DNA from: Chloracidobacterium sp. UBA7659 | GTDB lineage: Bacteria; Acidobacteriota; Blastocatellia; Pyrinomonadales; Pyrinomonadaceae | Length of the DNA stretch: 6,891 nucleotides | Direction of reading: 5' to 3' | Assembly (NCBI GenBank): GCA_002483395.1 | Contig: DLHV01000233.1 | Location: 3,082 to 9,972, forward strand | Part shown: positions 1-6,644 of the stretch, in pieces | Numbering within the stretch: position 1 is the stretch's first letter | Layout of the letters: every line of letters begins with the position of its first letter | The notes under the pieces: generated by a model | Told to the model about the DNA's origin: nothing | The model's database searches: none | Seen by the model: the letters and a program-made list of their open reading frames with translations, nothing else | Program-made: the position numbers and the translations under genes

Positions 1-1197
1 AGGGCAGTCGGCGTGCAGGGCAATTTTCCGATGTTGTTTAAGGACTCTTATGGCTCTTTAACGTTTCAGCGCGTGGGCGAACGCATCAGCTACAAGGTGC
101 TTTCGGATCGGGCCCTGCCCGGCGTGCCACAACTGCAGGCCGATGACGTTCGTTATCCTGGCAACGCGGAAAATTATCTTCAACTGCCGACAGCGATCGA
201 TCCCAGGATAGGCGAACTGGCATCGCAGATCACGAAAAATTCGAAGAATCGATACGATGCGGCAAAGACGATGGAATCGTATCTGCAAAGTAGTTTCGGT
301 TACACGCTCGAGCAAAAGGCTTCGGGCGACCAGCCGCTCGCCGATTTTTTGTTCAACGTCAAGGAGGGCCATTGCGAATATTTTGCGACGGCGATGGCTG
401 TCATGCTGCGAACGCAGGGCATCGCCACACGTATCGTCAACGGGTTTTCCGAGGGCGATTACAACGAGACGGCGGATGTATATGTTGTCAGGCAAAAGAA
501 CGGGCATTCGTGGGTGGAGGTTTATTTTCCCGGCGAGGACGCGTGGGTTCCGTTTGACCCGACGCCGTTCTCCGGGCAGAGTTCGGGCATCACAACCGCA
601 GGCATCGCCGGCCAATTCGGGAAATATCTCGAAGCTCTCGAAACCTTTTGGATACAGTATTTTGTCGCGTTCGATAATCAGGAACAGCGGTCGCTTTTTA
701 CATCGGTGAAGAAAAGTGTCGGTGAATACCAGTCAAAAACGTCGGGTGCGTTCAATCAGTTGTTCGACCGGTTTTCGGATTGGTGGGCGGAGATCCGCGG
801 TGATAAGGGCATCGAGACGAGTGTCGCCGCGGCTGTCCGCGGGATATTGTTCCTGGCGGCCGTCGTTGCCGGACTTTTACTGGTTGTTTGGCTCTATCGA
901 CGGATAGTAATATCAAAAGTTTGGCATAGCGTTTGGAAATGGCTCTTTGCCCGACGGCGTGCGACTATCGTGGAATTCTACGAACGCATGCTGGCTGTTT
1001 TGGCGGACAAAGGCTTCACCCGCGAACCGCATCAAACGCCGCTCGAATTCGCATTTGAGGTCGGAATGCCCGAGGCCGTGAGCATTACGGAAAAATATAA
1101 CAGCGTGCGGTTTGGTGAAAAGAATCTGTCCCGTAGCGAAGCCTATGATATCGAGATCTGGCTGCGAAAATTAGAAACCACAGAAGCACACAAATAA
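1..1197 (+). CDS. TgpA-like transglutaminase-domain membrane protein, 3' part (5' end outside window)
   Basis: The frame is open to the left edge, so this is the C-terminal part of a longer protein. The GTG at 13 is only the first possible start inside the window and probably not the real one. Numbering from that GTG, a transglutaminase-like core spans about 75-190. Its catalytic triad is visible as Cys121 (in EGHCEYFA), His165 (in NGHSWVEVYF) and Asp182 (in WVPFDPTP). One transmembrane helix follows at about 277-297, with a basic Arg-rich stop after it. A C-terminal domain at about 317-388 resembles DUF4129. This order is that of TgpA/DUF3488-type proteins, whose missing N-terminus normally has several membrane helices. 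The catalytic domain would lie outside the cytoplasmic membrane and the tail inside. The substrate is unknown; the family is thought to crosslink or cleave peptide substrates at the envelope. The gene ends in TAA and is convergent with the lipoprotein gene. Confidence 0.9.
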   Translation, partial: RAVGVQGNFPMLFKDSYGSLTFQRVGERISYKVLSDRALPGVPQLQADDVRYPGNAENYLQLPTAIDPRIGELASQITKNSKNRYDAAKTMESYLQSSFGYTLEQKASGDQPLADFLFNVKEGHCEYFATAMAVMLRTQGIATRIVNGFSEGDYNETADVYVVRQKNGHSWVEVYFPGEDAWVPFDPTPFSGQSSGITTAGIAGQFGKYLEALETFWIQYFVAFDNQEQRSLFTSVKKSVGEYQSKTSGAFNQLFDRFSDWWAEIRGDKGIETSVAAAVRGILFLAAVVAGLLLVVWLYRRIVISKVWHSVWKWLFARRRATIVEFYERMLAVLADKGFTREPHQTPLEFAFEVGMPEAVSITEKYNSVRFGEKNLSRSEAYDIEIWLRKLETTEAHK

Positions 1198-1279
1198 ATA
1201 GGACAAGAGATCGATCGCGAACGATCCGTATTTATCTGATCGCAACTATGGTTCCTATACCGGAGGTCACAACCAAAGA

Positions 1280-1756
1280 TTAGGTATCGTCCTCTTCGTC
1301 ATCGTCAGCTTTCTTCTTGTTGGCCGGCGGCGGAGCGGGAGCGGTGCCCTTGACCGTTACGGTTCCCGACTTTTCATCAATCTGCTTGCCCTTATCGTCC
1401 GACAGCGTTGCCACGACCTTGTATTCTCCCGGCAGCGGTGTCGAAAATTGCTGCCAAACGATCATCGATCCTTCCACGTCCGTCGACTTTTGACCTACTT
1501 CTTCGCCCTTTCCCTTGCCCGGGACGTTTTCATAGGTAATTTTCCAATTCAGTTTGAGTTTTTGGCTCGTGTTCGAAACGGTCGCGACAGCGTAAATATC
1601 CTCGCCGGTGTTGAAAGAAGTCCCGGCGGGATCGGCCTTTTCGTTTTTGCCGAACTTCAACTCGCTTATATTCGCGGTTGTAAAACTGCCGCTGCACGCC
1701 GCGGCAACAAAAACCAATGCGCCGATCGCAAAAACTGCGCCGATGTGTTTTTTCAT
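1280..1756 (-). CDS. Small lipoprotein of unknown function, possible Ig-like fold
   Basis: 158 residues. The N-terminus is a lipoprotein signal: Lys2-Lys3, a hydrophobic stretch at about 5-20, then an Ala-Ala-Ala-Cys lipobox with the lipidated cysteine at position 21. Serine at +2 would fit an outer-membrane destination. Residues about 50-136 read as a compact beta-rich domain with alternating strands (EDIYAVATVSN, LKLNWKITYE, PGEYKVVATLSDDKG, KSGTVTVKG). This is reminiscent of Ig-like or CARDB-type extracellular domains, but I recognise no named family. A Pro/Ala linker (about 139-145) leads to a short Lys run and a very acidic end (ADDDEEDDT). The start is well supported by a good Shine-Dalgarno sequence. 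It is convergent with the transglutaminase gene and divergent from rimO. The gene looks real; its function is not known. Confidence 0.85.
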   Translation of the reverse strand: MKKHIGAVFAIGALVFVAAACSGSFTTANISELKFGKNEKADPAGTSFNTGEDIYAVATVSNTSQKLKLNWKITYENVPGKGKGEEVGQKSTDVEGSMIVWQQFSTPLPGEYKVVATLSDDKGKQIDEKSGTVTVKGTAPAPPPANKKKADDDEEDDT

Positions 1757-1761
1757 AGGAT

Positions 1762-1769
1762 CTTCCTCT
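1762..1769 (-). promoter_or_regulatory. Shine-Dalgarno site of the lipoprotein gene
   Basis: On the minus strand the leader reads AAGAGGAAGATCCT directly before the ATG at 1756. A purine-rich AGAGGAAG lies 5 nt upstream of the start codon. It is the clearest ribosome binding site in the window and fixes this start. Confidence 0.7.
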
Positions 1770-1792
1770 TAAATTATTCGTACTTTCTTTGA

Positions 1793-1820
1793 GCTATAAG
1801 GACCCGGCAAGTGTAATCAA
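1793..1820 (-). promoter_or_regulatory. Possible sigma70-type promoter for the lipoprotein gene
   Basis: On the minus strand TTGATT (1815-1820) and TATAGC (1793-1798) are separated by 16 nt. Each matches four of six consensus bases. The site lies about 36 nt upstream of the lipoprotein ATG, inside the 141 bp divergent gap shared with rimO. Such partial matches occur often by chance, so this is only a candidate. Confidence 0.3.
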
Positions 1821-1897
1821 TCGCCGACCACCTAGCAAGCCAAAGGACTGCATTTCTGTGTTATTCTAATTGTTTACTTGAAGTTCAGGTTTGCCGT

Positions 1898-3247
1898 ATG
1901 AAAAAAGTAGGATTTGTCAGTCTCGGATGCCCTAAGAATCTCGTTGACAGCGAGGTCATGATGGGGCAGCTTGCCGAGGCGGGCTACGAAATTACGAATA
2001 ACGCTGAGGAGGCGGATACGGTAGTTGTCAACACGTGCGGCTTTATCGAATCGGCAAAGCAGGAATCGATCGATGCGATCTTTGAGGCTGCGCGTTGGAA
2101 ATCGAACGGGAAAGCGAACCGCGTGATCGTCGCCGGCTGTCTTGTTGAACGCTACCGCGACGATCTGATGAAGGAGCTGCCCGATGTCGACGCATTCATC
2201 GGTACTTCGCAGGTGAATGACATCCTGAAGGCGGCCGACGAGGATTTTGATGCAAAAGAACTTACGATCACGCCGATCGGCAACAAATCCGCGACATATC
2301 TTTACGACGAATACACGCCGCGAATGCGTGCTACCGATTCGCACACCGCGTTTATCAAAATAGCAGAAGGCTGCGACCGGCCGTGCGCGTTCTGTTCGAT
2401 TCCCGCTATGCGCGGCTCGTTCAGATCGCGTCGTTTTGGATCGATCATCGAGGAAGCCCGTAGTCTCGCAAAGCAAGGCGTCAAGGAACTTGTTTTGATC
2501 GCACAGGATTCTTCCCGATACGGTGAGGACCTTGGCGAAATCGATGCGCTGGCCGCACTGATCCGTGCGCTCGGCGAGATCGACGACATCGAATGGGTCC
2601 GCGTTATGTACGCTTACCCGACGCATATTTCGGAGGCTTTCCTCTCTGCGATTGCCGAAACACGTAAGGCCGTCAAATACCTCGACATGCCACTACAGCA
2701 CGCTTCGCGAAATGTCTTGAAGTTGATGAAACGCGGCGGAAATCGGGAATCGCTCGAAAAATTGATTGTCCGCATACGCGAAAGAGTTCCGGGCATCGCG
2801 ATCCGCACGACATTTATCACCGGCTTTCCGGGCGAGACGGACGAAGATTTTGAAGAATTGATGAAATTCGTCCAAAATTGCCGTTTCGACAATCTCGGCG
2901 TGTTTACTTATTCGGACGAAGAGGGAACTCCGGCATACGACCTCCCGAATAAGGTCGATCCGAAGGTTGCGAAACTGCGTCGAAACCGCCTGATGAAGGA
3001 GCAGGCAAAGATCAGCAAGCAGCTAAACAAGTCGAAGATCGGCAACACGTACAAGGTGCTGTTCGAAGGCCTGTCACAAGAATCCGACCTGTTGTTCCAG
3101 GGCCGACTCGAAGGCCAGACGCAGGAGATCGACGGCTACATTCTCATCAACGATATGCCCGAGGACCTCGACCCGCAGATCGGCGCAATCTACAATGTGA
3201 AGATCACCGAGGCTCACGAATACGATCTCGTCGGTGCGATCGTATGA
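1898..3247 (+). CDS. rimO: Ribosomal protein S12 methylthiotransferase RimO
   Basis: 449 residues, full length for the family. RimO is a radical-SAM enzyme that adds a methylthio group to the beta carbon of a conserved aspartate in ribosomal protein S12, using two [4Fe-4S] clusters. The N-terminal UPF0004 domain starts with the typical FVSLGCPKNLVDSE and supplies three cluster cysteines: Cys11, Cys47 (VNTCGF) and Cys81 (AGCLVERY). The radical-SAM domain carries CxxxCxxC at Cys159, Cys163 and Cys166 (EGCDRPCAFCSIP), followed by MRGSFRSR, which is characteristic of RimO and separates it from the tRNA enzyme MiaB. The C-terminal TRAM domain spans about 379-449. The ATG at 1898 begins the family's usual N-terminus; only a weak AGGT precedes it by 7 nt. 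The gene is divergent from the lipoprotein gene and ends 16 nt from the end of the convergent dehydrogenase-like gene. Confidence 0.97.
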   Translation: MKKVGFVSLGCPKNLVDSEVMMGQLAEAGYEITNNAEEADTVVVNTCGFIESAKQESIDAIFEAARWKSNGKANRVIVAGCLVERYRDDLMKELPDVDAFIGTSQVNDILKAADEDFDAKELTITPIGNKSATYLYDEYTPRMRATDSHTAFIKIAEGCDRPCAFCSIPAMRGSFRSRRFGSIIEEARSLAKQGVKELVLIAQDSSRYGEDLGEIDALAALIRALGEIDDIEWVRVMYAYPTHISEAFLSAIAETRKAVKYLDMPLQHASRNVLKLMKRGGNRESLEKLIVRIRERVPGIAIRTTFITGFPGETDEDFEELMKFVQNCRFDNLGVFTYSDEEGTPAYDLPNKVDPKVAKLRRNRLMKEQAKISKQLNKSKIGNTYKVLFEGLSQESDLLFQGRLEGQTQEIDGYILINDMPEDLDPQIGAIYNVKITEAHEYDLVGAIV

Positions 3248-3263
3248 ATGAAATTCGCGGTTA

Positions 3264-4010
3264 TTACCAACTCAAACCGGGTGCGGTCCCAAGACAGGTG
3301 TCGGATTCCAACTGATCCAGCATAAAATCGGCTACGTCGGCGCGAGAGATGCGCACCGTTTTGATATAGCCGCCAATGTTAAAGCCGTGTCGACAGGTGC
3401 CTCGCTTTACGCCGTTTGTCAGCGCACCGGGCCTTACAATTACCCAGTCGAGGTTACTTTTCGCGATAAGATGCTCCTGCCGCGTCTTGTCATAAAAGTA
3501 AAACGGTAAAACAAGTGGAATTACAATGAGCGTGTACAACAGACCCATGCGCCAGGCTGTGTCACCGGTTCCAAGCGCCGTCTCACAAACAAAACGCCTC
3601 ACACCGCCCGCTTCCATCGCCTTTAGAATATTTCGCGTGCCGTCCGAGAGGATTCGTGTAGGGTAGAAAAATCGTTTATGACCGAGAGCTGAGAGCACCG
3701 CGTCCTGGCCCAGCACCGCGGCGGCGACAGATTCGTAATCGAGCACATCTCCGCTAATGACCGTAAGTTGCGGATGCTCGACGCAGAGTTTTGACGGGTT
3801 TCTTACAAGAGCGGTTACCTGATAGCCCCGGTTCAGCGCTTGCTCTACAAGCTGGCGGCCCGTTCCACCTGTAGCTCCGATGATGAGGATGCGTTCCGGC
3901 CTTCGCGTCGATGAACCTTTAGCTACTGCTTGCGGCGATTTATAGCCCACCCACCAAAGGAGCAGATTTATAGCGAGCGCATACAATGCGAGAACGATAA
4001 TTATTGTCAT
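3264..4010 (-). CDS. Membrane-anchored atypical SDR / NmrA-like NAD(P)-binding protein
   Basis: 248 residues. Residues about 2-22 form a hydrophobic N-terminal helix that probably anchors the protein in the membrane. A short linker is followed by a Rossmann fold starting at ILIIGATGGTGRQ (about 41-53), with the glycine-rich dinucleotide motif. Arg70 after the second strand (TALVRNPSK) suggests NADP(H) preference. GDVLD at 87-91 and the conserved late block LDWVIVRPGALTNG (about 187-200) match atypical SDR/NAD(P)H-binding families. Tyr171 and Lys175 are spaced as YxxxK, followed by QEHLI as in relatives. A second hydrophobic stretch lies at about 155-173. The substrate is unknown; relatives act as flavin or quinone reductases, epimerase-like enzymes or redox sensors. 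The ATG at 4010 is the first possible start after an in-frame TGA (about 24 nt upstream), but no Shine-Dalgarno sequence is seen. The 124 bp gap to the peptidase gene is empty of coding signal. Confidence 0.88.
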   Translation of the reverse strand: MTIIIVLALYALAINLLLWWVGYKSPQAVAKGSSTRRPERILIIGATGGTGRQLVEQALNRGYQVTALVRNPSKLCVEHPQLTVISGDVLDYESVAAAVLGQDAVLSALGHKRFFYPTRILSDGTRNILKAMEAGGVRRFVCETALGTGDTAWRMGLLYTLIVIPLVLPFYFYDKTRQEHLIAKSNLDWVIVRPGALTNGVKRGTCRHGFNIGGYIKTVRISRADVADFMLDQLESDTCLGTAPGLSW

Positions 4011-4134
4011 ATAGACGTGTCGGATACGGGTGGTTCAAGCCGGTTCCCGTAGTCTGGATTTGTTGCCTGAGCTTGTATTACGCTTCCACGGCGAGATAGT
4101 TCGATAAAACGAGGATAGTCGGCGATCGTCGACC

Positions 4135-4830
4135 TTATACGTTTGGCCGGTTCATGCCGTAGCGCTCGTCCATGAAAGGCGGTGTCGCATGGATGGCGAA
4201 GTTCTGATAGCAATGGACGTTGTTTATTGCGGTTTCAAAATTCGAGAGGTCATACGCGGGGCCGCTTTCGCCGCCGGCGTGGCCCATGCGTTGGTCAATA
4301 TAGTGTGCGAGTTCGTGGATGATCACGGACGCTTTGCAGTTCGGGCCGAGCATCGGATAATGGCTCGTAAATGAGATCGACCTCATCGTAAACACATATC
4401 CACCTACGAGCGGCCCGCCGGGCTGGAAATATCCCAAAGTATCGCGCGAGGCGGTCTCGTCATTGACCGAACGAAAAATGTGAACGCTGTTGCAAAGATA
4501 CCTTCGCATCGTCTGGTAATTCGATTCGATAATTCTCAGGTTGGCCTTAGTGTCGGTGTGAAAGTGGCGACGTACGATCGGAAAACCGACCTTTGCCTGA
4601 ATATTCGTGGCCGCGTCCGGTGCAAGGGAACGGATGCATGAGTTCAGCACGAGGATCGCGTTGTCAATCCATTTCAGGGCCAGCGGCTTGGCCTCATCGG
4701 CGGCGGCTTTCGGATCGATGCTGGTGTTCAGATCGTCCGTATCTGCAACCGGGATTTCGCTGGGGACAGACAATAGGCCATCGGAGTTGTCGAACGCGGC
4801 TTGCCCGGTGTTTTGCGAGTCTTCAAACAT
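4135..4830 (-). CDS. HExxH metallopeptidase, M35/aspzincin-like, no signal peptide
   Basis: 231 residues. After a polar, acidic, probably disordered N-terminus (about 1-45), the rest follows the layout of the aspzincin (M35, lysine-specific metalloendopeptidase) group. There is a helix at about 46-70, then HFHTDTKANLRIIESNYQTM (about 89-108), a strand region GYVFTMRSISF (about 144-154), and the zinc motif IIHELAHYID (His172, Glu173, His176). The AINNVHCYQNFA block (about 201-212) corresponds to the family's NADxYxxF element. The third ligand is odd: where the family has Asp three residues before the Tyr of its GTxDxxYG motif, this protein has Gly190 (GPAYD). Glu188, Asp194 or His184 could substitute, or the enzyme may be inactive. 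No signal peptide or membrane helix is seen. The start is limited by an in-frame TGA 4-6 nt upstream of the ATG; a weak GAGA is the only ribosome-site candidate. Family assignment is from motif memory and is moderately secure; the gene itself is secure. Confidence 0.8.
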   Translation of the reverse strand: MFEDSQNTGQAAFDNSDGLLSVPSEIPVADTDDLNTSIDPKAAADEAKPLALKWIDNAILVLNSCIRSLAPDAATNIQAKVGFPIVRRHFHTDTKANLRIIESNYQTMRRYLCNSVHIFRSVNDETASRDTLGYFQPGGPLVGGYVFTMRSISFTSHYPMLGPNCKASVIIHELAHYIDQRMGHAGGESGPAYDLSNFETAINNVHCYQNFAIHATPPFMDERYGMNRPNV

Positions 4831-4862
4831 TTCTCAAGTGATTGTCCATCTCAGCCGACGGC

Positions 4863-5078
4863 TTACTTTGAGTGAACTTTTTTAGGGTCGCTATTAGTTT
4901 CTTTCGGGTCTTTCGACGGCCGAAGCGTAATAATCCCACAGTTTCGATTGAATGCGGCGACGGATTTGTCGAGCGTGCTCCACATTCGGATCATCGTCGG
5001 ATAATCAACAACTATACCGTCATCGTAACGGTCCTGATCGGCAAGAATTTCCTGATAAGTCTCCATTGTCGCCCCCAT
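4863..5078 (-). CDS. Small hypothetical protein upstream of the HExxH peptidase
   Basis: 71 residues from the ATG at 5078, or 67 from the ATG at 5066. No family is recognised. The N-terminal half is acidic (METYQEILADQDRYDDGIVV). The middle reads as a probable helix and strand (MIRMWSTLDKSVAAFN, then CGIITLRP), and the tail is Lys-rich and polar. There is no signal peptide or membrane helix. The amino-acid mix is balanced and unlike the Arg/Ser-rich shadow frames elsewhere, which supports real coding. It is on the same strand as the peptidase gene, whose start lies 32 nt downstream, so the two are probably co-transcribed. The 5078 ATG has a weak TTGAGAAT before it; the 5066 ATG has a GGGGG run at about the right distance, so either could be used. 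It could be a partner or adaptor of the peptidase, but that rests only on position. Confidence 0.55.
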   Translation of the reverse strand: MGATMETYQEILADQDRYDDGIVVDYPTMIRMWSTLDKSVAAFNRNCGIITLRPSKDPKETNSDPKKVHSK

Positions 5079-5094
5079 ATTCTCAATGCGCCCC

Positions 5095-5120
5095 GCTGCG
5101 TGTCACTAACAAGACGCAGC
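5095..5120. repeat. 7-bp perfect inverted repeat (hairpin) upstream of the small gene
   Basis: GCTGCGT (5095-5101) and ACGCAGC (5114-5120) are perfect inverted arms around a 12-nt loop. Read on +, the stem is followed at once by TTTT, resembling a short intrinsic terminator, yet no + gene ends here. Read on -, it lies in the leader of the small gene, 16 nt before its ATG at 5078. It could be a leader hairpin or a protein-binding palindrome. Confidence 0.5.
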
Positions 5121-5222
5121 TTTTGTGATAAATTGCGGGATATTTTGCCATTATTTTCTGTGGGGAAGGGCGGTTCGGGTCCGGCGTCATTTTCACTCTA
5201 AGTCCTCTTTTTCCTTCTTCGT

Positions 5223-5288
5223 TCCTCTTGATCTGTGGTTTGAATCGCCTTACCACTGAAAAGGAATGACCAAGAACGAACAAGAGGA
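5223..5288. repeat. Nested inverted repeat in the gap between the small gene and the M20 gene
   Basis: TCCTCTTG (5223-5230) pairs perfectly with CAAGAGGA (5281-5288). Inside that, GTGGT (5235-5239) pairs with ACCAC (5252-5256). The long, weakly paired interior makes a stable terminator doubtful. The rest of the 248 bp gap (5079-5326) shows no convincing gene or promoter. The flanking strand is pyrimidine-rich (about 5203-5230). Confidence 0.3.
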
Positions 5289-5326
5289 GCATGAATAGAT
5301 TGCTGGTATTCTCAACTAAAAACCGT

Positions 5327-6622
5327 CTAGCGTGTCAATCTATATATCAGTATCGCCGCCCGCTTTGTCAGCATCGGCATTGTATCAACGTTTGCCCATT
5401 CGCCTTTTGCGTGCGAGTTTCCGCCGCCGCCGATCCCGATACCATCAAGGCCGGGGATGATATTCGAAACGTAAGCGACATCACCGGCACCGCGGTCGCC
5501 CGGGTCGAGAGCCTCGACCTTGCCGAAACCGAGGTCCTGGCTGACCTGATCGAGCTGTTTCAAAATCGTATAGTTTCCCTCGACGGGCGTCATTGCAGGA
5601 ATGCCGTCCTGGAATGTGATCTTCGCACTAGTACCCGGCAGGCTTTTCGCGACGATCTCTCGCATTTTGGCGCGGGCAGCTTCCTTTTGCTCCTCGCTGA
5701 TAAAACGCAGGTCGCCGTTGACGACGACCTTTGCCGGAACGACATTTGTCTTTCCGCTCGCCGAGCCGTTTGAATCTTTTGTTTCGACCGTCGTGCCGCC
5801 AAGGAAAAGTGCGGGATTGAATGTCAGGTATTTTTCTTTGCCGAGGGCCTCGCGAAATTCGTTGAGGATTCGCGAGGCCTCGAATATCGCGCCGTTGCCC
5901 ATGCTTTCACGAAAGATTTGGCTCGAATGGCCGGTTTTCGCTTCGACCTCGAGCGCCCACGAACTTGAACCGCGTCGACCAACCGTTGCCGTGTTCCGCA
6001 CCGTCCCTTCAAAACTCAACGCCAGATCGCTTCGTTTTGCGGCCGCGATCATGTCGCCGCGGCAGATCGCAACCGGGTCGCACGAATCTTCCTCGTCACC
6101 AGTGAACATCAGGACAATCTTCGTATCCTTCAGAACGCCCGCGGCAGCCAATGCTTTCAATGCCTGTAACGCGATAACATTCCCGCCTTTCATATCACCG
6201 ATTCCGGTGCCGTAAACCTTGTCGCCGTCACGGCGGAACTTCTCTCCGCGAAGCACAGTGTCGAGATGCCCGAGGATCAATATCCGCTTGCCCTTTGAGC
6301 CGTTCGATTCGGCAACAAGATGCCCAGCACGCTTCTGGGCCGCCGGCATATCTATCCATTTCACTGACATGCCAAGAGCTTCAAGTTCTTTGCTGAAGAT
6401 CATCCCGACGTTCTTTACGCCAGAAGTGTCTTCCGTCGGGCTTTCGATATTTACCGTTTTCTCGAGAAGGTTAACGGCCTCAACGCTGTGTTTGTCGATA
6501 TAGTCGACGATCTTTTGTTCGTCGGAATTGAGTTTCTGAGCATTGATGGCGAGGGCCGCTAGCGATATTAAAGACAGGATTTGTACAAGTTTCGAGAATG
6601 GTATCGTTTTTTGCATATTCAT
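5327..6622 (-). CDS. Secreted M20-family zinc peptidase (carboxypeptidase G2-like)
   Basis: 431 residues. An N-terminal signal peptide (about 1-28, likely cleavage after AINA) sends it out of the cytoplasm. The M20 catalytic domain has every expected residue: His119 and catalytic Asp121 in GHLDTV, bridging Asp143 in GDMKGG, general base Glu177 and ligand Glu178 in TGDEED, Glu205 in LSFEGT, and His404 in GNSHAKGE. The lid/dimerisation domain (about 215-335) contains GHSS and the typical TNVVPAKVVVNGDLRF (about 292-307). The family hydrolyses a C-terminal or N-acyl amino acid from peptides or conjugates such as folate-type or N-acylated substrates; the exact substrate cannot be read from sequence. 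ATG 6622 and ATG 6616 are both possible starts, and neither has a clear Shine-Dalgarno sequence. The start lies 22 nt after the stop of the upstream membrane-protein gene, so operon read-through is likely. Confidence 0.94.
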   Translation of the reverse strand: MNMQKTIPFSKLVQILSLISLAALAINAQKLNSDEQKIVDYIDKHSVEAVNLLEKTVNIESPTEDTSGVKNVGMIFSKELEALGMSVKWIDMPAAQKRAGHLVAESNGSKGKRILILGHLDTVLRGEKFRRDGDKVYGTGIGDMKGGNVIALQALKALAAAGVLKDTKIVLMFTGDEEDSCDPVAICRGDMIAAAKRSDLALSFEGTVRNTATVGRRGSSSWALEVEAKTGHSSQIFRESMGNGAIFEASRILNEFREALGKEKYLTFNPALFLGGTTVETKDSNGSASGKTNVVPAKVVVNGDLRFISEEQKEAARAKMREIVAKSLPGTSAKITFQDGIPAMTPVEGNYTILKQLDQVSQDLGFGKVEALDPGDRGAGDVAYVSNIIPGLDGIGIGGGGNSHAKGEWANVDTMPMLTKRAAILIYRLTR

Positions 6623-6644
6623 TTGAGAAGAGGCAGGAAGTCGA

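Noticed and set aside
1213..1226. Small hairpin GATCG-CGAA-CGATC between the convergent transglutaminase and lipoprotein genes, considered as a terminator
   Set aside because: The stem is only 5 bp and no T run follows on either strand.
1874..2626. 250-codon open frame on the minus strand, antisense to rimO
   Set aside because: It lies wholly opposite well-conserved RimO sequence, is rich in Arg/Asp in the way of antisense shadows, and matches no family I recognise.
3244..3315. 23-codon frame on + starting in the ATGA overlap with the rimO stop (MNEIRGYYQLKPG...)
   Set aside because: It starts as a coupled downstream gene would, but it is very short and runs antisense to the conserved C-terminus of the SDR-like protein. 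A remnant of a lost gene is possible but unsupported.
4007..4213. 68-codon minus-strand frame whose stop overlaps the SDR-like ATG by 4 nt (ATGA)
   Set aside because: The overlap looks like translational coupling, but the frame starts inside the protease gene, has no ribosome site, and reads like an out-of-frame continuation with many Arg, Pro and Ser.
4135..5078. Possibility that the small gene and the protease gene are one gene split by a frameshift
   Set aside because: They are in different frames with stops between, and the protease already contains its full motif set, so no missing domain calls for a fusion.
5083..5292. 69-codon minus-strand open frame in the gap between the small gene and the M20 gene
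   Set aside because: The composition is irregular and basic, it has no ribosome site, and it spans both inverted repeats. It might be noncoding leader; I could not support it as a gene.
5601..6215. 204-codon open frame on the plus strand, antisense to the M20 peptidase gene
   Set aside because: The opposite strand encodes the full M20 active site. This frame is rich in Ser, Pro and Arg and has no recognisable motif.
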